Of a DNA stretch of 64,000 nucleotides, positions 18,461 through 32,810 are shown one piece after another (positions within the stretch are counted from its first letter, which is position 1; each line of letters opens with the position of its first letter). The DNA comes from an uncultured Alphaproteobacteria bacterium (GTDB lineage: Bacteria > Pseudomonadota > Alphaproteobacteria > HIMB59 > GCA-002718135), in contig CACJZA010000003.1 in the NCBI GenBank assembly GCA_902597795.1, forward strand, positions 62,001-126,000, read 5' to 3'. Made by a program: the position numbers and the translations under genes. The notes beneath the pieces were generated by a model, which ran no database searches, was not told the DNA's origin, and saw only the letters and a program-made list of their open reading frames with translations.

Positions 18461-21400
18461 GTGAGTTTAGATCATATAAATGTTAAAAAGATACGAAAAT
18501 CTTTCGGTAAAATTCCACTCGTAACTTCTCTACCAAATCTAGTTGAAGTACAGAAAAGATCATTTGATAATTTTCTCCAACTTAAAACTGATCCTGAAAA
18601 AAGAGACGATATTGGTCTTCATTCAATATTTAAATCCGTATTTCCAATCCATGATTATACTGAAAGAGCAACTGTAGATTACGTTAGTTACAACTTAGGC
18701 GTTCCTAAATATGATGTAGAGGAATGTTCACAAAGGGGTATGACATACGGGACACCTCTTCTTGTAAATTTTCGACTTATAATATGGGATATAGATGAAA
18801 TTGCCGGAACAAAATCAGTAAGAGATATTAAAGAGCAAGAAGTTTATATGGGTGACATACCTTTAATGACAAAAAATGCAACTTTTGTTGTTAATGGTAC
18901 CGAAAGAGTTGTTGTTAGCCAGATGCATCGTTCTCCGGGAGTTTTTTTTGATCATGATTTTGGTAAAACACATACAAGTGGAAAATATCTTTTTAATGCA
19001 AGGATTATCCCATACCGTGGATCATGGTTAGATTTTGAACACGATGCAAAAAATAATATCCACGCTAGAATAGATAGGAAAAGAAAATTTCCTGTAACTA
19101 CATTATTTAAGTGCCTTCTAAGTAATCTTTCCGAAAATTATATTAAAGACTGTGAAAATAGCAAAATTGAACCCGATCCAAAAAGAATACTTGGAATGAC
19201 TAGCGAAGAAATCCTATCATTGTTCTATACTAGTATTTTATATAAAAAAAATGAATTTGGCTGGTCATTCAAACAAGACCTAAGTTTTTTCAAGGGAAAA
19301 ATACTTAACTTTGATCTACTTGATACCAAAAATGGAAAGATTTTTTTAACAAAAGGAACAAAAGTAAACCAAAAAATAATCAATGATCTTAAAAAGAAAA
19401 ACATATCTAATCTTTCAGTCAGCGAAGAATCACTTCAAGGTCTCTTTATATCATCTGATATTATAGATGAAAAAACAGGTAAAATATTTTTTGAGGCTGG
19501 TCATGAAATCGATGAAGAATTTATTGAATTTATAAATGAAAATAAAGTTAACAAGCTTGATATATTAAAAACTGATAATATAGAGATAGGTTCTTATATA
19601 CGTAATACCCTTCAACTCGACAAAGCTAGGTCAAGGGAAGAAGCTCTTTTTGAAGTGTTCAAAATTTTAAGGCCAGGTGAGCCTCCGACAATTGAAACTG
19701 CAGAAAATCTTTTTAACAACCTTTTTTTTAATTCAGATAGATATGACCTTTCGTCAGTAGGAAGATTGAAAATAAATGCAAAATTTAAAAAAGATACAAT
19801 AATAGAACAAAGAGTTCTCGATAAAAGTGATATTATTGATGTGGTAAAACATATGCACAATCTTATTGATGGTAAAGGTGAAATTGACGATATTGACCAT
19901 TTAGCAAATAGAAGAGTCAGATCCGTAGGTGAGCTTTTAGAAAACCAATATAGAATTGGTCTTTTAAAAATGGATAGGGCCATAAAAGAACGCTTAAGCT
20001 CTTTAGAAGTTGATAATATTATGCCTCAAGATATTGTGAATGCTAAACCCGTTGTCGCTTCAATAAAAGAATTTTTTGGTTTAAGTCAATTGAGCCAGTT
20101 CATGGATCAGACAAATCCACTAAGTGAAATTACTCATAAAAGAAGAGTATCAGCTTTAGGTCCTGGAGGACTTAATAGAGAAAGAGCTGGTTTTGAAGTT
20201 AGGGACGTACACCAGACTCACTATGGAAGAATCTGTCCTATTGAGACGCCTGAGGGTGCTAACATTGGATTAATTAATAGTTTAGCTTCTTACTCAAGAA
20301 TCAATAAGTATGGATTTATTGAAACTCCTTACAGAATAGTAAATTCTGGAAAAGTTAGTGATAAAGTAATTTATTTAAGTGCAATTGATGAAGAAGATTT
20401 TGTAATAGCCCAAGCAAATGCAGAAGTTGATTCTAAAGGTAGGTTTTCAAAACAGATTGTTAGTTGTAGAAAAAATGGAGAATTCATTAATGTAGATGTT
20501 GATGCAATTGATTTAATGGATGTTTCACCTCAACAATTAGTTTCTGTAGCATCTTCTCTTATTCCTTTTTTAGAAAATGATGACGCAAACAGAGCTCTAA
20601 TGGGATCAAATATGATGAGGCAAGCAGTTCCATTAATTAAACCAAAAGCTCCTTTAGTAGGTACTGGAATGGAATATACCGTCGCCAAGGATAGTGGCTC
20701 AACAATCGTAGCAAAAAGAGAGGGTATTGTTGATCAGTTAGACGCAAACAGAATTGTAATTAGAATTACAGACAAAAGTGATAAGACTTTAAATAAAATT
20801 GATATTTATAATCTTGCAAAATTTCAAAGATCAAATCAAAATACGTGTATAACACAAAGACCACTCGTAAATGTAGGAGACAAAGTTAGTAAAAATCAAG
20901 TTATAGCGGACGGTCCAGCCACAGAATTAGGTGAACTTGCGTTAGGTAGAAATGTACTGGCAGCATTTATGCCTTGGAATGGATACAATTTTGAGGACTC
21001 TATTTTAATTTCAGAAAAAGTAGTTCAAGATGATGTATTCACATCAATTCATGTTGAAGAATTTGAAGTAATGTCAAGAGATACAAAATTGGGTCCTGAA
21101 GAAATAACTAGAGATATTCCAAACGCTAGTGAAGAAATGTTAGTAAATCTAGATGAAACAGGAATTGTATATGTGGGCGCTGAAGTAACTTCTGGTGACA
21201 TCTTAGTAGGTAAGGTCACTCCAAAAGGTGAATCTCCAATGACACCTGAAGAAAAATTACTAAGAGCTATTTTTGGTGAAAAAGCCGCTGATGTTAAAGA
21301 TACTAGTTTGAGAGTACCTCCTGGTGTTAAAGGAACAATTGTTGAAATAAGAGTATTTTCTAGAAGAGGAATTGAAAAAGATGAAAGAGCAATTAGTATT

Positions 21401-22666
21401 GAAAATAATCAAATTGAGGTAATTGCTCGAGATAGAGAAGATGAGTTAAAAATACTAGAAAAGAGCTTTGGTAACCATCTTAGAGAATTAATAAGTAATC
21501 AAAAATTTGTATCTGGTTACGATAATATTACAAAAAATTCATTAATAAAATATGAAGATATTGAAAATTTAAAATTGAGTGAACTACTTAAAATTAATAT
21601 TTCTGATGATAAGAAAAGTAAAGAAATTGAATCATTAATAAAAAATTATGAAAATCAACTTGGGAATATAAATCAGAAATTTGAAAATAAAATTGATAAA
21701 ATTCAAAGTGGAGATGAATTACTTCCAGGTGTACTAAAACTTATCAAGGTATTTATTTCAGTCAAACGTAAACTTCAACCTGGTGATAAAATGGCAGGTA
21801 GACATGGTAACAAAGGGGTTATATCTAAAATCTGTCCAGTTGAAGATATGCCTTATCTTAAAGATGGAACACCAGTTGATATAGTATTAAACCCACTAGG
21901 AGTTCCTAGCAGGATGAATATTGGCCAAATTTTAGAAACTCATCTTGGTTGGGCCTCAGCTTCCTTGGGTAGACAAGTTAATGATATGATTAAAAAAATT
22001 CAAACCCAAGGTCAAACAAATGATTTAAGAGATAAACTTCTAGAAATATACAATTTTGAAAATCATCAAAAAATAATTAAATCAATGAATGATGACGAGA
22101 TTTTAGAATTAGGAAATAATTTAAAAGAAGGTGTTCCTTTTGCAACTCCAGTTTTTGATGGCGCTAAGGAAAAAGATATAACTAATCTACTATCTCAGTC
22201 TGGAGTATCAAGCACTGGTCAAGAAATTCTTTTTGATGGAGTTACAGGTCAGCAGTTTGAAAGACCAGTAACAGTAGGCTATATGTACATGTTAAAACTT
22301 CACCACTTGGTTGATGAAAAAATTCATGCTAGATCAATTGGACCATATAGTTTAGTTACGCAGCAGCCTCTAGGAGGAAAAGCTCAATTTGGTGGACAAA
22401 GATTTGGTGAAATGGAGGTATGGGCACTGGAAGCGTATGGAGCAGCATATACTCTTCAAGAAATACTAACTATAAAATCTGACGACGTTGCGGGTAGAAC
22501 CAAAGTATATGAGTCTATAGTGAAAGGTGATAACAATTTTGAATCAGGAACACCAGAATCCTTTAACGTAATGGTGAAAGAGCTGAGATCTCTTGGTTTA
22601 AATTTAGATTTTAAAGATAATCTAAAAGATAATAATTTAACAAATTTAATAGGATCAAATGAATAA
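18461..22666 (+). CDS. rpoB: DNA-directed RNA polymerase subunit beta
   Basis: 1401 aa; [48 protein letters not shown] start. Confidence 0.99.
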   Translation: MSLDHINVKKIRKSFGKIPLVTSLPNLVEVQKRSFDNFLQLKTDPEKRDDIGLHSIFKSVFPIHDYTERATVDYVSYNLGVPKYDVEECSQRGMTYGTPLLVNFRLIIWDIDEIAGTKSVRDIKEQEVYMGDIPLMTKNATFVVNGTERVVVSQMHRSPGVFFDHDFGKTHTSGKYLFNARIIPYRGSWLDFEHDAKNNIHARIDRKRKFPVTTLFKCLLSNLSENYIKDCENSKIEPDPKRILGMTSEEILSLFYTSILYKKNEFGWSFKQDLSFFKGKILNFDLLDTKNGKIFLTKGTKVNQKIINDLKKKNISNLSVSEESLQGLFISSDIIDEKTGKIFFEAGHEIDEEFIEFINENKVNKLDILKTDNIEIGSYIRNTLQLDKARSREEALFEVFKILRPGEPPTIETAENLFNNLFFNSDRYDLSSVGRLKINAKFKKDTIIEQRVLDKSDIIDVVKHMHNLIDGKGEIDDIDHLANRRVRSVGELLENQYRIGLLKMDRAIKERLSSLEVDNIMPQDIVNAKPVVASIKEFFGLSQLSQFMDQTNPLSEITHKRRVSALGPGGLNRERAGFEVRDVHQTHYGRICPIETPEGANIGLINSLASYSRINKYGFIETPYRIVNSGKVSDKVIYLSAIDEEDFVIAQANAEVDSKGRFSKQIVSCRKNGEFINVDVDAIDLMDVSPQQLVSVASSLIPFLENDDANRALMGSNMMRQAVPLIKPKAPLVGTGMEYTVAKDSGSTIVAKREGIVDQLDANRIVIRITDKSDKTLNKIDIYNLAKFQRSNQNTCITQRPLVNVGDKVSKNQVIADGPATELGELALGRNVLAAFMPWNGYNFEDSILISEKVVQDDVFTSIHVEEFEVMSRDTKLGPEEITRDIPNASEEMLVNLDETGIVYVGAEVTSGDILVGKVTPKGESPMTPEEKLLRAIFGEKAADVKDTSLRVPPGVKGTIVEIRVFSRRGIEKDERAISIENNQIEVIARDREDELKILEKSFGNHLRELISNQKFVSGYDNITKNSLIKYEDIENLKLSELLKINISDDKKSKEIESLIKNYENQLGNINQKFENKIDKIQSGDELLPGVLKLIKVFISVKRKLQPGDKMAGRHGNKGVISKICPVEDMPYLKDGTPVDIVLNPLGVPSRMNIGQILETHLGWASASLGRQVNDMIKKIQTQGQTNDLRDKLLEIYNFENHQKIIKSMNDDEILELGNNLKEGVPFATPVFDGAKEKDITNLLSQSGVSSTGQEILFDGVTGQQFERPVTVGYMYMLKLHHLVDEKIHARSIGPYSLVTQQPLGGKAQFGGQRFGEMEVWALEAYGAAYTLQEILTIKSDDVAGRTKVYESIVKGDNNFESGTPESFNVMVKELRSLGLNLDFKDNLKDNNLTNLIGSNE

Positions 22667-25600
22667 AGAACTTACAAATATTTTTAATCAAAGTTTAGGT
22701 GTACAAAACTTCAACAGTCTTAAAATTTCAATTGCTAGCCCTGACAATATAAGATCATGGTCGTTCGGTGAAATAAAAAAACCAGAGACAATAAATTATA
22801 GGACATTCAAACCCGAAAAAGATGGTTTATTTTGCTCAAGAATATTTGGTCCAGTCAAAGATTATGAATGCCTTTGTGGTAAATATAAAAGAATGAAATT
22901 CAGGGGTATTATATGTGAAAAATGTGGAGTTGAAGTTACATTATCCAAAGTGAGAAGAGATAGAATGGGGCATATTGAACTTGCTGCACCTGTTTCACAC
23001 ATTTGGTTTATGAAATCATTACCTAGTAGGATTGCTACACTTCTAGATATGACCATAAAAAATTTAGAAAAAGTCCTTTATTTTGAACAGTTTATAGTAG
23101 TTGAGCCAGGACTCACTGATCTAAAAAAAGGCGAAATTATATCTGAAGAACAATACATAGAATATCAAGATGAATATGGAGAAGATTCTTTTAGTGCTTC
23201 AATTGGTGCTGAAGCAATCGAACAAATGTTACTTAGTATTGATCTAGAAAGTGATTATAACCAACTAAAGATTGATCTGACTGAAACTAAATCTGAATTG
23301 AAAAAAACAAAAATTACTAAAAGACTTAAACTTATTGAATCCTTCTTAGTATCTAAAAATAAACCCGAATGGATGATCCTGAGAGTGCTCCCAGTAATTC
23401 CACCTGAATTAAGACCATTAGTTCCACTGGATGGAGGAAGATTTGCGACAAGTGATTTGAATGATTTGTATAGAAGAGTTATAAACAGAAACAACAGACT
23501 GAAAAGATTAATAGATCTAAGAGCACCTGATATCATAATTAGAAATGAAAAAAGGATGTTACAAGAGTCAGTAGATGCTTTATTCGATAATGGAAGAAGA
23601 GGAAGGGTCATCACATCAACCAATAAAAGACCATTAAAATCTCTTTCAGATATGCTGAAGGGAAAGCAAGGTCGCTTTAGACAAAACTTACTAGGAAAAA
23701 GAGTAGATTATTCTGGTAGATCTGTAATTGTTGTAGGACCAAATCTGAAGCTTCACCAATGCGGCATTCCAAAAAAGATGGCGCTTGAACTTTTTAAACC
23801 TTTTATTTTTCATAAGCTCGACATTTATGGATGGGCAAATACTATCAAAGCGGCAAAGAAACTTGTTGAAAAAGAAGATCCTAGGGTTTGGGATATCTTA
23901 GAAGAAGTTATTAGAGAGCACCCAGTGCTTCTAAACAGAGCTCCAACACTTCACAGATTAGGTATACAAGCCTTTGAACCTATATTAATTGAAGGTAAAT
24001 CAATTCAATTGCACCCACTCGTTTGTACTGCATTCAATGCAGATTTTGATGGTGATCAAATGGCCGTGCATGTACCTCTTAGCTTAGAGGCTCAACTTGA
24101 AGCTAGGGTTTTAATGATGAGTACCAATAATATTTTATCTCCTTCAAGTGGAAAACCTATTATCGTTCCCTCTCAAGATATAGTTTTAGGTATTTACTAC
24201 TTATCAATTGAAAGAAATAATCAGAAAGGTCAAGATAGATACTTTGTGGATTTAAATGAAATTGAAAAAGCATTAGAAAATTCGGATATTAGTCTTCACT
24301 CTAAAATTAATGCAAGAATTAAAAAAAATGATGGTAGTTCAACGATAGTTCAAACCACTCCTGGAAGAATGATATTAGGGAATATATTACCTGACAACAA
24401 AAATATTAATTTTGATATGATTAACAAAGTTTTAACAAAAAAAGAAGTTAGTAATATTATTGACTCAGTCTATAGATTTTGCGGTCAAAAAGAGACAGTT
24501 TTATTTGCTGATCACATAATGCAAATTGGTTTTAAATACGCAGCTATTGCAGGAATATCTTTTGGAAAAGATGATTTAATCATACCTTTTGAAAAAGATG
24601 AGTTACTTAATGCTACTCAAATGAAGGTTCAAGAATATGAGGATCAATATCAAGACGGGTTGATCACCCAAGGTGAAAAATACAACAAAGTTGTTGATGC
24701 TTGGTCTGAATGTACAAATAAAGTTGCTGATAAAATGTTAGATGTAATTTCTAATCCATCTGACGATAAACCTATTAATTCAGTTTACATGATGGCACAT
24801 TCCGGAGCAAGAGGATCTGCTGCTCAATTAAAACAATTATCAGGCATGAGAGGTTTAATGGCTAAACCATCAGGTGAAATTATAGAAAATCCAATAAAAT
24901 CTAATTTTAAAGAAGGTTTATCAGTTTTAGAATATTTTACATCAACTCACGGTGCTAGAAAAGGTCTAGCTGATACTGCTCTTAAAACAGCTAGCAGTGG
25001 TTACTTAACAAGAAGGTTAGTTGATGTAGCACAAGATGCAGTAATACGTGAACTTGATTGTAATACTAAAAATGGAGTAATAGTTGAAGAAATAGTTGAA
25101 TCAGGCAACATAACATCCCCTCTTACAGAGAGGATATTGGGTAGAACTCCGGTTGAAGACATATTAGATGAACACAATCAAATTATAGTAAATTCAGGAG
25201 AAATAATTTCTGAAAAGCATCTTGATTTGATTTCAAATTTAGGAATTCGTAATTTGAAAATCAGATCAGTTCTTACATGTGAAACAGAGGATGGAATATG
25301 TTCAGTTTGTTATGGTAGAGATCTTGCTAGAGGAACTCCAGTTAATATTGGAGAGGCTGTAGGTATTATTGCAGCTCAATCAATAGGTGAGCCTGGAACT
25401 CAGTTAACAATGAGAACCTTTCATATAGGTGGGGCAGCAAGTTCTTCTGTAGAGCAATCTAATGCTACTGCACCTATGGCTGGTAAAATTAAATTAGAAA
25501 ATATTAAAATAATTGAGGATAAATTTAAAAATAAAATTGTATTAAGTAGAAATGGAAAAATAAAACTGTTCGATGAAAATATTGAAAAATATTCATCAAA

Positions 25601-26777
25601 TATTCCTTTTGGTTCTAAATTAAAAATTGATGATGGAGATAAAGTTAACAGTAATCAAATCTTAGCAGAATGGGATCCATATACTTTACCTATAATAGCA
25701 GAAAGAAATGGTTATGTTAAATATATAGATTTAAAACAAGGAGTATCTTTTAGAGAATCTATCGACGACACTACAGGAATTTCAAGTAAAATAGTTATTG
25801 ATTGGAGTCAAAACCAGAAAAGTAAAAATTTTAAACCAGCAATTAATATAAATGAAAATAAAATTGAAGAGACCGAAGATAGTTTAAATTTTTCAAATTA
25901 TCCCATGTCTATTGATTCAATTTTAAGTGTAGAAGATGGACAAGAAGTTACAGCAGGTCAAGTAATTGCAAGAATTCCAAAAGAATCATCCAAAACAAAA
26001 GACATAACTGGTGGTCTTCCAAGAGTTGCTGAATTATTTGAAGCTAGAAAACCAAAAGATCCTGCCATAATGTGTGAAATTGATGGAAAAATCTCTTTTG
26101 GTAAAGATTACAAAAATAAAAGAAGAGTAATAATTACTTCTTTAGATGAAAATGAAACTTTTGAATTACTAATACCTAGATCAAAGTATTTAAATGTTCA
26201 AGAAGGTGATTTTGTTAAAAAAGGAGATATACTTGTTGAAGGTACTCCAGTACCTCACGATATATTAAGAATATTAGGTGTGGAAGAGTTAGCTAGATAT
26301 CTTGTAAGAGAAGTCCAGTCCGTATATAAACTTCAGGGTGTCTACATTAACGATAAGCATATAGAAACTATTGCAAGACAAATGTTACAAAAGGTTCTCA
26401 TTAAAGATCCTGGAGAATCTAATTTGATTTCAGGAGAACAAATTCAAAAAAGAGATGTAATTAAGCTAAATAAATTTTTATTAGATAAAGGAAAAAAAGA
26501 GGTAAAATTCGAACCTGTTTTGTTAGGTATAACCAAAGCAAGCCTGCAAACCGGTTCTTTCATTTCAGCAGCTTCTTTTCAAGAAACTACTAAGGTTCTC
26601 ACAGATGCCGCTACTCTTGGAAAAGTTGATACACTAAGTGGTCTTAAGGAGAATGTAATTGTAGGTAGGTTGATTCCAGCAGGAACTGGAAAAATGACAA
26701 CAGACTATGAAAATATTGCATTTGAGAGAGATAAGGAAATAATTGAGAAAAATCAGTCAGAAAATATAGAAAATTAG
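22659..26777 (+). CDS. rpoC: DNA-directed RNA polymerase subunit beta'
   Basis: 1372 aa; [16 protein letters not shown] catalytic motif. Confidence 0.99.
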   Translation: MNKELTNIFNQSLGVQNFNSLKISIASPDNIRSWSFGEIKKPETINYRTFKPEKDGLFCSRIFGPVKDYECLCGKYKRMKFRGIICEKCGVEVTLSKVRRDRMGHIELAAPVSHIWFMKSLPSRIATLLDMTIKNLEKVLYFEQFIVVEPGLTDLKKGEIISEEQYIEYQDEYGEDSFSASIGAEAIEQMLLSIDLESDYNQLKIDLTETKSELKKTKITKRLKLIESFLVSKNKPEWMILRVLPVIPPELRPLVPLDGGRFATSDLNDLYRRVINRNNRLKRLIDLRAPDIIIRNEKRMLQESVDALFDNGRRGRVITSTNKRPLKSLSDMLKGKQGRFRQNLLGKRVDYSGRSVIVVGPNLKLHQCGIPKKMALELFKPFIFHKLDIYGWANTIKAAKKLVEKEDPRVWDILEEVIREHPVLLNRAPTLHRLGIQAFEPILIEGKSIQLHPLVCTAFNADFDGDQMAVHVPLSLEAQLEARVLMMSTNNILSPSSGKPIIVPSQDIVLGIYYLSIERNNQKGQDRYFVDLNEIEKALENSDISLHSKINARIKKNDGSSTIVQTTPGRMILGNILPDNKNINFDMINKVLTKKEVSNIIDSVYRFCGQKETVLFADHIMQIGFKYAAIAGISFGKDDLIIPFEKDELLNATQMKVQEYEDQYQDGLITQGEKYNKVVDAWSECTNKVADKMLDVISNPSDDKPINSVYMMAHSGARGSAAQLKQLSGMRGLMAKPSGEIIENPIKSNFKEGLSVLEYFTSTHGARKGLADTALKTASSGYLTRRLVDVAQDAVIRELDCNTKNGVIVEEIVESGNITSPLTERILGRTPVEDILDEHNQIIVNSGEIISEKHLDLISNLGIRNLKIRSVLTCETEDGICSVCYGRDLARGTPVNIGEAVGIIAAQSIGEPGTQLTMRTFHIGGAASSSVEQSNATAPMAGKIKLENIKIIEDKFKNKIVLSRNGKIKLFDENIEKYSSNIPFGSKLKIDDGDKVNSNQILAEWDPYTLPIIAERNGYVKYIDLKQGVSFRESIDDTTGISSKIVIDWSQNQKSKNFKPAININENKIEETEDSLNFSNYPMSIDSILSVEDGQEVTAGQVIARIPKESSKTKDITGGLPRVAELFEARKPKDPAIMCEIDGKISFGKDYKNKRRVIITSLDENETFELLIPRSKYLNVQEGDFVKKGDILVEGTPVPHDILRILGVEELARYLVREVQSVYKLQGVYINDKHIETIARQMLQKVLIKDPGESNLISGEQIQKRDVIKLNKFLLDKGKKEVKFEPVLLGITKASLQTGSFISAASFQETTKVLTDAATLGKVDTLSGLKENVIVGRLIPAGTGKMTTDYENIAFERDKEIIEKNQSENIEN

Positions 26778-26798
26778 TATTTTTTTCAGCTTATCTGC

Positions 26799-26827
26799 TT
26801 GACTTTTTTACAATCAATTAATAAAGA
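26799..26827 (+). promoter_or_regulatory. putative sigma70-type promoter for rpsL operon
   Basis: TTGACT - 17 nt - TAAAGA in the rpoC-rpsL gap; weak -10, inferred by eye. Confidence 0.4.
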
Positions 26828-26885
26828 CCCCTACGATTTGTTAAAGGTCGTGGATTAATTTCCAAACACTTAACTAAAGGATAAA

Positions 26886-27257
26886 ATGCCAACAATAAAC
26901 CAACTTGTTAGAAAAGGCAGATCAGCCATCAAAAAAAGGAATAAAGTTCCTGCTTTGGAAAAAAGTCCTCAAAAAAGGGGAGTTTGTACTAGAGTATATA
27001 CAACCACACCGAAAAAACCAAACTCGGCATTAAGAAAAGTAGCAAGAGTTAAACTGACAAATGGTCAAGAAGTTTCTGCTTATATTCCTGGTGAAGGTCA
27101 TAATCTACAAGAACATTCTGTAGTACTAATAAGAGGAGGCCGTGTTAAAGATCTTCCAGGAGTAAGGTATCATATTCTTAGAGGCACTTTAGATACGCAA
27201 GGTGTCTCAACCAGAAAACAAAGAAGATCTCTTTACGGAGCTAAACGTCCAAAATAA
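26886..27257 (+). CDS. rpsL: 30S ribosomal protein S12
   Basis: [11 protein letters not shown]...[21 protein letters not shown]. Confidence 0.99.
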   Translation: MPTINQLVRKGRSAIKKRNKVPALEKSPQKRGVCTRVYTTTPKKPNSALRKVARVKLTNGQEVSAYIPGEGHNLQEHSVVLIRGGRVKDLPGVRYHILRGTLDTQGVSTRKQRRSLYGAKRPK

Positions 27258-27259
27258 TT

Positions 27260-27730
27260 ATGTCTAGAAGAAGAGCAGCAGAAAAAAGAACTATACTACC
27301 TGACCACAAATACAAAGATCTAGTTTTAGCAAAATTTATGAACAGGATAATGCTTGATGGAAAAAAATCTACTTCAGAGAGGATTGTTTATGGAGCCTTT
27401 GACCTAGTATCAAAAAAAACTGATAAAACTCCAATTGATTTTTTTCATGAAGCTTTAAATAATGTTAAGCCATCATTGGAAGTTAGATCAAGAAGGGTAG
27501 GAGGAGCAACATATCAAGTACCTATGGAAGTTAGGCCAAAAAGAGCTCAAACTTTAGCAATGAAGTGGATTGTTGATAGTGCAACTAAAAGAAATGAAAA
27601 AACCATGAAAGAAAGAGTAGCAAACGAAATAATTGATGCATTTAATAACAAAGGTAATGCAGTAAAAAAAAGGGAAGAAACTCATAAGATGGCTGATGCA
27701 AATAGAGCTTTCTCACATTTTAGATGGTAA
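27260..27730 (+). CDS. rpsG: 30S ribosomal protein S7
   Basis: [10 protein letters not shown]...[23 protein letters not shown]. Confidence 0.98.
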   Translation: MSRRRAAEKRTILPDHKYKDLVLAKFMNRIMLDGKKSTSERIVYGAFDLVSKKTDKTPIDFFHEALNNVKPSLEVRSRRVGGATYQVPMEVRPKRAQTLAMKWIVDSATKRNEKTMKERVANEIIDAFNNKGNAVKKREETHKMADANRAFSHFRW

Positions 27731-27737
27731 TAAATAA

Positions 27738-29816
27738 ATGACAAGATCACATCCACTTACTAAATACAGAAATATAGGTATAATGGCTCACATAGATGCT
27801 GGTAAAACAACAACTACCGAAAGAATTTTATACTATACTGGAAAATCTCATAAAATAGGTGAAGTTCACGATGGTGCAGCTACTATGGATTGGATGGAAC
27901 AAGAACAAGAAAGAGGAATTACAATTACTTCGGCTGCCACTACTTGTTTTTGGAATGATTTTAGAATCAATATAATTGATACGCCTGGTCATGTAGATTT
28001 TACAATCGAAGTCGAGAGATCATTAAAAGTTTTAGATGGTGCGGTTGCGGTTTTTGATGGAGTTGCTGGAGTTGAACCTCAATCAGAGACTGTTTGGAGA
28101 CAAGCTGATAAATATAAAGTTCCACGCATGTGTTTTGTAAATAAACTAGACAGAACAGGAGCAAACTTCTTTATGTGTGTAGACATGATCTCAGAACGTT
28201 TGGGATCTTACCCTCTTGTAACCCAATTACCAATTGGAATAGAGAGTAATTTGAGAGGTGTAGTTGATTTAGTCTCTAACAAAGCGATTATATGGCAAGA
28301 TGAAAGTTTAGGAGCCAAATTTGATATTGTTGATATTCCAGATGATTTAAAAGATCAATCCTCAGAATATAGATTAAAGTTAATTGAAAAAGCTATTGAG
28401 GAAGATGACGCTATTATGGAAAAATATCTAGATGGGACTGAGCCTTCTGTTGAAGAATTAAAATCCTGCATAAGAAAAGGTACAATTAAAGGATCCTTTG
28501 TACCAGTTTTAACTGGTTCAGCGTTTAAAAACAAAGGTGTTCAACCACTTTTAGATGCTGTAATTGATTATATGCCATCTCCAACAGATGTAGCTAGCGT
28601 TAAAGGAGTTGATATTAATGATGACTCAAAAGAGTTAACAAGAAAATGTGAAGATAGTGAGCCATTTAGTGCATTAGCCTTTAAAATTATGACTGATCCT
28701 TTTGTAGGAAGTTTAACATTTGCTAGAATATATTCAGGTTCAATAAATACTAAGGACACTGTTTTAAATTCTAATTCAGGAAAAAAAGAAAATATTGGTC
28801 GAATGTTACTTATGCATGCAAATAATAGGGAAGAAATAAAAACAGCAAATGCCGGGGATATTGTTGCACTTGTCGGATTAAAAGATGTAACAACAGGTGA
28901 AACTTTATGTTCATCTAATGACCCAATAATTTTAGAAAAAATGGATTTTCCTGATCCAGTAATTGAAGTTGCTGTTGAGCCTAAAACAAAGGTTGATCAT
29001 GAAAAAATGGGTCAGGCTCTCGGAAGGCTTGCTCAAGAAGATCCTAGCTTTAGAGTAACAACTGATCACGAGAGTGGACAAACTATAATTAAAGGTATGG
29101 GAGAACTTCATTTAGAAATTCTAGTAGATAGAATGAAAAGGGAATTTAAAGTTGAAGCTAATGTTGGAGCTCCTCAAGTTGCATATAGAGAAACAATATC
29201 AAACTCTTATGATGTTGATTATACTCATAAGAAGCAATCAGGTGGTGCAGGCCAGTTTGCAAGAGTAAAAATAAAATTCGAACCTGGAGAGCCAGGAAGT
29301 GGCTATAAATTTGTTAATCAAATAAAAGGTGGAAATATACCGACTGAACATATTCCTGGTGTTGAAAAAGGTTTGATTGCACAACAGCAAACGGGTGTGA
29401 TAGCGGGTTTTCCATGTATTGATTTCAAAGCAACATTATACGATGGCGCTTACCATGATGTTGACTCCAGCGTATTAGCCTTTGAGATTGCTTCAAGAGC
29501 AGCTTTTAGAGAAGGGATTGCAAAAGCTTCACCAGTATTACTTGAACCTATGATGAAAGTTGAAGTAGTAACTCCTGAAGAATATATGGGAGATGTTATT
29601 GGTGATTTGAATAGTAGAAGAGGACAAGTTCAAGAAATGTCAACAAGAGGAAATGCAAATGTTGTAGATGCTATGGTCCCATTAGCAAATATGTTTGGTT
29701 ATGTTAATAACCTAAGATCTTTATCTCAAGGAAGAGCAAATTATACTATGCAATTTGATCATTACGAAGAAGTTCCTTCAAATGTTGCTGAAGAAGTAAA
29801 GGCTAAGCTTGCATAA
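27738..29816 (+). CDS. fusA: elongation factor G
   Basis: [53 protein letters not shown]. Confidence 0.99.
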   Translation: MTRSHPLTKYRNIGIMAHIDAGKTTTTERILYYTGKSHKIGEVHDGAATMDWMEQEQERGITITSAATTCFWNDFRINIIDTPGHVDFTIEVERSLKVLDGAVAVFDGVAGVEPQSETVWRQADKYKVPRMCFVNKLDRTGANFFMCVDMISERLGSYPLVTQLPIGIESNLRGVVDLVSNKAIIWQDESLGAKFDIVDIPDDLKDQSSEYRLKLIEKAIEEDDAIMEKYLDGTEPSVEELKSCIRKGTIKGSFVPVLTGSAFKNKGVQPLLDAVIDYMPSPTDVASVKGVDINDDSKELTRKCEDSEPFSALAFKIMTDPFVGSLTFARIYSGSINTKDTVLNSNSGKKENIGRMLLMHANNREEIKTANAGDIVALVGLKDVTTGETLCSSNDPIILEKMDFPDPVIEVAVEPKTKVDHEKMGQALGRLAQEDPSFRVTTDHESGQTIIKGMGELHLEILVDRMKREFKVEANVGAPQVAYRETISNSYDVDYTHKKQSGGAGQFARVKIKFEPGEPGSGYKFVNQIKGGNIPTEHIPGVEKGLIAQQQTGVIAGFPCIDFKATLYDGAYHDVDSSVLAFEIASRAAFREGIAKASPVLLEPMMKVEVVTPEEYMGDVIGDLNSRRGQVQEMSTRGNANVVDAMVPLANMFGYVNNLRSLSQGRANYTMQFDHYEEVPSNVAEEVKAKLA

Positions 29817-30124
29817 TGGATAATCAAAATATCAGAATTAGACTTAGAGGGTATGATAATTCACTTTTAGACACAAGTACTCAGGATATAATCAATACTG
29901 CTAAAAGAACTGGAGCTAAAGTAAAAGGACCTATACCTTTACCAACGCGCTTTGAAAGATTTACCGTAAACAAATCTCCTCATATTGATAAAAAAAGTAG
30001 AGATCAACTTGAGATACGTACACATAATCGTCTTTTAGATATTATAGACCCTACTCCTCAGACTGTTGATGCGCTTATGAAACTTGATTTATCAGCGGGT
30101 GTTGAAGTGGATATCAAAATTTAA
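29816..30124 (+). CDS. rpsJ: 30S ribosomal protein S10
   Basis: [40 protein letters not shown]. Confidence 0.98.
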   Translation: MDNQNIRIRLRGYDNSLLDTSTQDIINTAKRTGAKVKGPIPLPTRFERFTVNKSPHIDKKSRDQLEIRTHNRLLDIIDPTPQTVDALMKLDLSAGVEVDIKI

Positions 30125-30125
30125 T

Positions 30126-30770
30126 ATGTTGAGATCAGGATTAATAGCTACAAAAATTGGAAATAGTTCATACTATTATGATGATGGAACTAACTCACAC
30201 GTAACATTGTTAAAAGTTGATGAGTGTATTGTGGCTAATGTTAAAACTAAAGAAAAGGATGGATACAATGCAGTTCAGCTTGCATCTATTGAAACAAATA
30301 AAGACATTTCTAAAATTAGTAAACCTCAAAGAAAAATTTTTTCATCTATTAAAATAGACCCAAAAAAAATATTAAAAGAATTTAAAGTTGACAACGAAAA
30401 TATTTTAGAAGTTGGCACCAAACTAAATGTAGATCATTTCAAAGTTGATCAATTCGTTGACGTCAGTAGCGTTTCTATTGGCAAAGGTTTTGCTGGAGTA
30501 ATGAAAAGACATAACTTTGGCGGTTTAAGAGCTTCTCACGGAGTTTCCATTTCACATCGTTCTCATGGCTCTACAGGTCAAAATCAAGATCCCGGCAGAG
30601 TTTTTAAAGGAAAAAAAATGGCAGGAAGAATGGGAAATAAAAAAGTAACAAAGCAAAATTTAAAAATAGTTGCAATAGATAATACCAATAATCTTTTGAT
30701 CGTAAAAGGTTCCATCCCAGGTAAAAAAAACTCAATTATTTTTTTAAAAGATTCAGTTAAGAGATCATAA
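30126..30770 (+). CDS. rplC: 50S ribosomal protein L3 (start corrected)
   Basis: MLRSGLIATKIGNSSYYYDDG...MAGRMGNKKVTKQNLKI; the track start 30084 overlaps rpsJ. Confidence 0.95.
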   Translation: MLRSGLIATKIGNSSYYYDDGTNSHVTLLKVDECIVANVKTKEKDGYNAVQLASIETNKDISKISKPQRKIFSSIKIDPKKILKEFKVDNENILEVGTKLNVDHFKVDQFVDVSSVSIGKGFAGVMKRHNFGGLRASHGVSISHRSHGSTGQNQDPGRVFKGKKMAGRMGNKKVTKQNLKIVAIDNTNNLLIVKGSIPGKKNSIIFLKDSVKRS

Positions 30771-31394
30771 GTGAAAAAATCAATATTAAATCTTAAATCC
30801 AAAACTGTTGGTGATATTTCTTTAGACGAAAACGTATTTGGAATTAAAAAACTTCCTGATTTAATTCATCAATATATTAGATATCAAAACGCTAAATCTA
30901 GACAAGGGTCCCATAAAACTAAAACTAGATCAGAAGTAAGTGGTCGCAGTAAGAAACCATTTTCACAAAAAGGTACTGGTAATGCAAGACAAGGAAGTAA
31001 CAAACCACCTAATTTTAGAGGTGGGGCAGTAGCTATGGGACCAGTAAACAGAGATCATTCTTTTAATTTAAATAAAAAAGAAAAAAAATTAGCTTTAAAA
31101 TCAGCTTTATCAATCAAGATAAAAGAAGATAAGGTCTACATTATTGACTCTTTTGAAATTCAAAGTTTTAAAACTAAATCTTTATTTAATGATTTAAAAC
31201 AATTTGAATATAAATCTGCTTTGTTTATTTATTCCGAGAATGGTCTAGATAATAATTTCAAACTAGCATCCTCAAATATTCCAAAAATTTCAACGCTAAA
31301 CCAAAAGGGTATCAACGTTAAAGATATAATTACTTATGATAAAATATTTATAGATCAAAAATCAGTTAGCGAAATAACAAAGAGGTTACAATGA
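30771..31394 (+). CDS. rplD: 50S ribosomal protein L4
   Basis: RQGSHKTKTRSEVSGRSKKPFSQKGTGNARQGSNKPPNFRGGAVAMGP; GTG start. Confidence 0.97.
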   Translation: MKKSILNLKSKTVGDISLDENVFGIKKLPDLIHQYIRYQNAKSRQGSHKTKTRSEVSGRSKKPFSQKGTGNARQGSNKPPNFRGGAVAMGPVNRDHSFNLNKKEKKLALKSALSIKIKEDKVYIIDSFEIQSFKTKSLFNDLKQFEYKSALFIYSENGLDNNFKLASSNIPKISTLNQKGINVKDIITYDKIFIDQKSVSEITKRLQ

Positions 31395-31708
31395 AAAAAA
31401 GACTATCTAAAATTTCGCTTTCTAAAGCTTACGAAATTATTAAAAAACCTATTACTACAGAAAAATCAACAAACTTGCAGCAATTTAATCAATATTCTTT
31501 CATTGTAACAAAAAATTGTAATGCATTTGAAATTAAAAGTGCAGTTGAAATGATTTTTAAAGTTAAGGTTAACAAAGTTAATACCTCAATTTTAAGAGGA
31601 AAAGGTAAAACTTTTAAAGGTCAATATGGTTTTAGAAAAGATATGAAAAGAGCAATCGTAACACTTGTTGAGGGAAATACAATTGACCCTTCATTGGAGA
31701 TTAAATAA
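31391..31708 (+). CDS. rplW: 50S ribosomal protein L23
   Basis: YEIIKKPITTEKSTNL...FEIKSAVEMIFKVKVNKVNT. Confidence 0.96.
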   Translation: MKKRLSKISLSKAYEIIKKPITTEKSTNLQQFNQYSFIVTKNCNAFEIKSAVEMIFKVKVNKVNTSILRGKGKTFKGQYGFRKDMKRAIVTLVEGNTIDPSLEIK

Positions 31709-32529
31709 TGCTTAATAAATTTAAACCCATTACTCCAGGTTTAAGAGGTACAGTCTTGGTTTCAAAAAAAGATTTATCAAGCGAAAAACCTCATAAAAAA
31801 CTTACAAAAAAATATAAATCAACAGGTGGTAGAAATAACCAAGGAAGAATTACATCTAGAAGAATGGGTGGAGGTGTAAAAAGAAAATATAGAGTAATAG
31901 ATTTTAAAAGATCAAAAACCGATATTTTAGCTGAAGTTATAAGGAATGAGTATGATCCAAACAGATCAGCATTTATTTCTTTAATTAAGTATGAGGATGG
32001 TGAGCACCAATACATTATTGCACCAAAAAATATTAAGGTTGGAGAAAAAATTATATCTGGAGAAAATGTTGATATTAAAAATGGTAATTGTTTGCCTTTA
32101 ATAAATATACCAGTTGGTACCAATATTCATAATATAGAATTAAAACCAGGAGCTGGTGCTCAATTGATAAGATCTGCAGGATCTTCAGCACAAATAGTAT
32201 CCAAAGAACAACCTTATGTTCAAATAAAACTTATTTCTGGAGAGATCAGACATATAAATAAAAGATGTAAAGCAACCATTGGCGAGGTATCTAATGCTGA
32301 CCAAAAAAATGTTAAATTAGGTAAAGCTGGTAGAAAAAGATATTTAGGTTTTAGACCTAAAGTTAGAGGAGTAGTTATGAATCCAGTAGACCATCCTCAT
32401 GGTGGAGGAGAAGGCAGAACGTCAGGTGGAAGAAATCCTGTTACTCCATGGGGTGTCTCAACGAAAGGTAAAAAAACAAGAAATAATAAAAAAACTAATA
32501 TTTTTATAATTAAAAGGAAGAAAAAATAA
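31708..32529 (+). CDS. rplB: 50S ribosomal protein L2
   Basis: [22 protein letters not shown]...[26 protein letters not shown]. Confidence 0.99.
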   Translation: MLNKFKPITPGLRGTVLVSKKDLSSEKPHKKLTKKYKSTGGRNNQGRITSRRMGGGVKRKYRVIDFKRSKTDILAEVIRNEYDPNRSAFISLIKYEDGEHQYIIAPKNIKVGEKIISGENVDIKNGNCLPLINIPVGTNIHNIELKPGAGAQLIRSAGSSAQIVSKEQPYVQIKLISGEIRHINKRCKATIGEVSNADQKNVKLGKAGRKRYLGFRPKVRGVVMNPVDHPHGGGEGRTSGGRNPVTPWGVSTKGKKTRNNKKTNIFIIKRKKK

Positions 32530-32810
32530 TGACTAGATCAGTATGGAAAGGGCCGTTTGTTGACATAACTCTAATGAAAAAAGCACAAAAACTATCACAA
32601 TCAGGTAGAAAAGAAGTATTAAAAACTTGGTCTAGACGTTCTACTATTCTTCCAGAATTTGTAGGATTGACTTTTGGTGTTTACAATGGTCAAAAATTTG
32701 TTCCAGTTACCGTAAATGAACAAATGGTAGGACATAAGCTTGGTGAATTTTCTCCAACAAGAAACTTTAAAGGTCATACAGCTGCCGATAAAAAAGTGGA
32801 GAAAAAATGA
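32529..32810 (+). CDS. rpsS: 30S ribosomal protein S19
   Basis: [18 protein letters not shown]...[15 protein letters not shown]. Confidence 0.98.
   Translation: MTRSVWKGPFVDITLMKKAQKLSQSGRKEVLKTWSRRSTILPEFVGLTFGVYNGQKFVPVTVNEQMVGHKLGEFSPTRNFKGHTAADKKVEKK

Noticed and set aside
19612-23623. Antisense ORFs inside rpoB/rpoC (19612-19983, 22862-23056, 23255-23623)
   Set aside because: Shadow frames of RNA polymerase genes; no independent evidence for coding.
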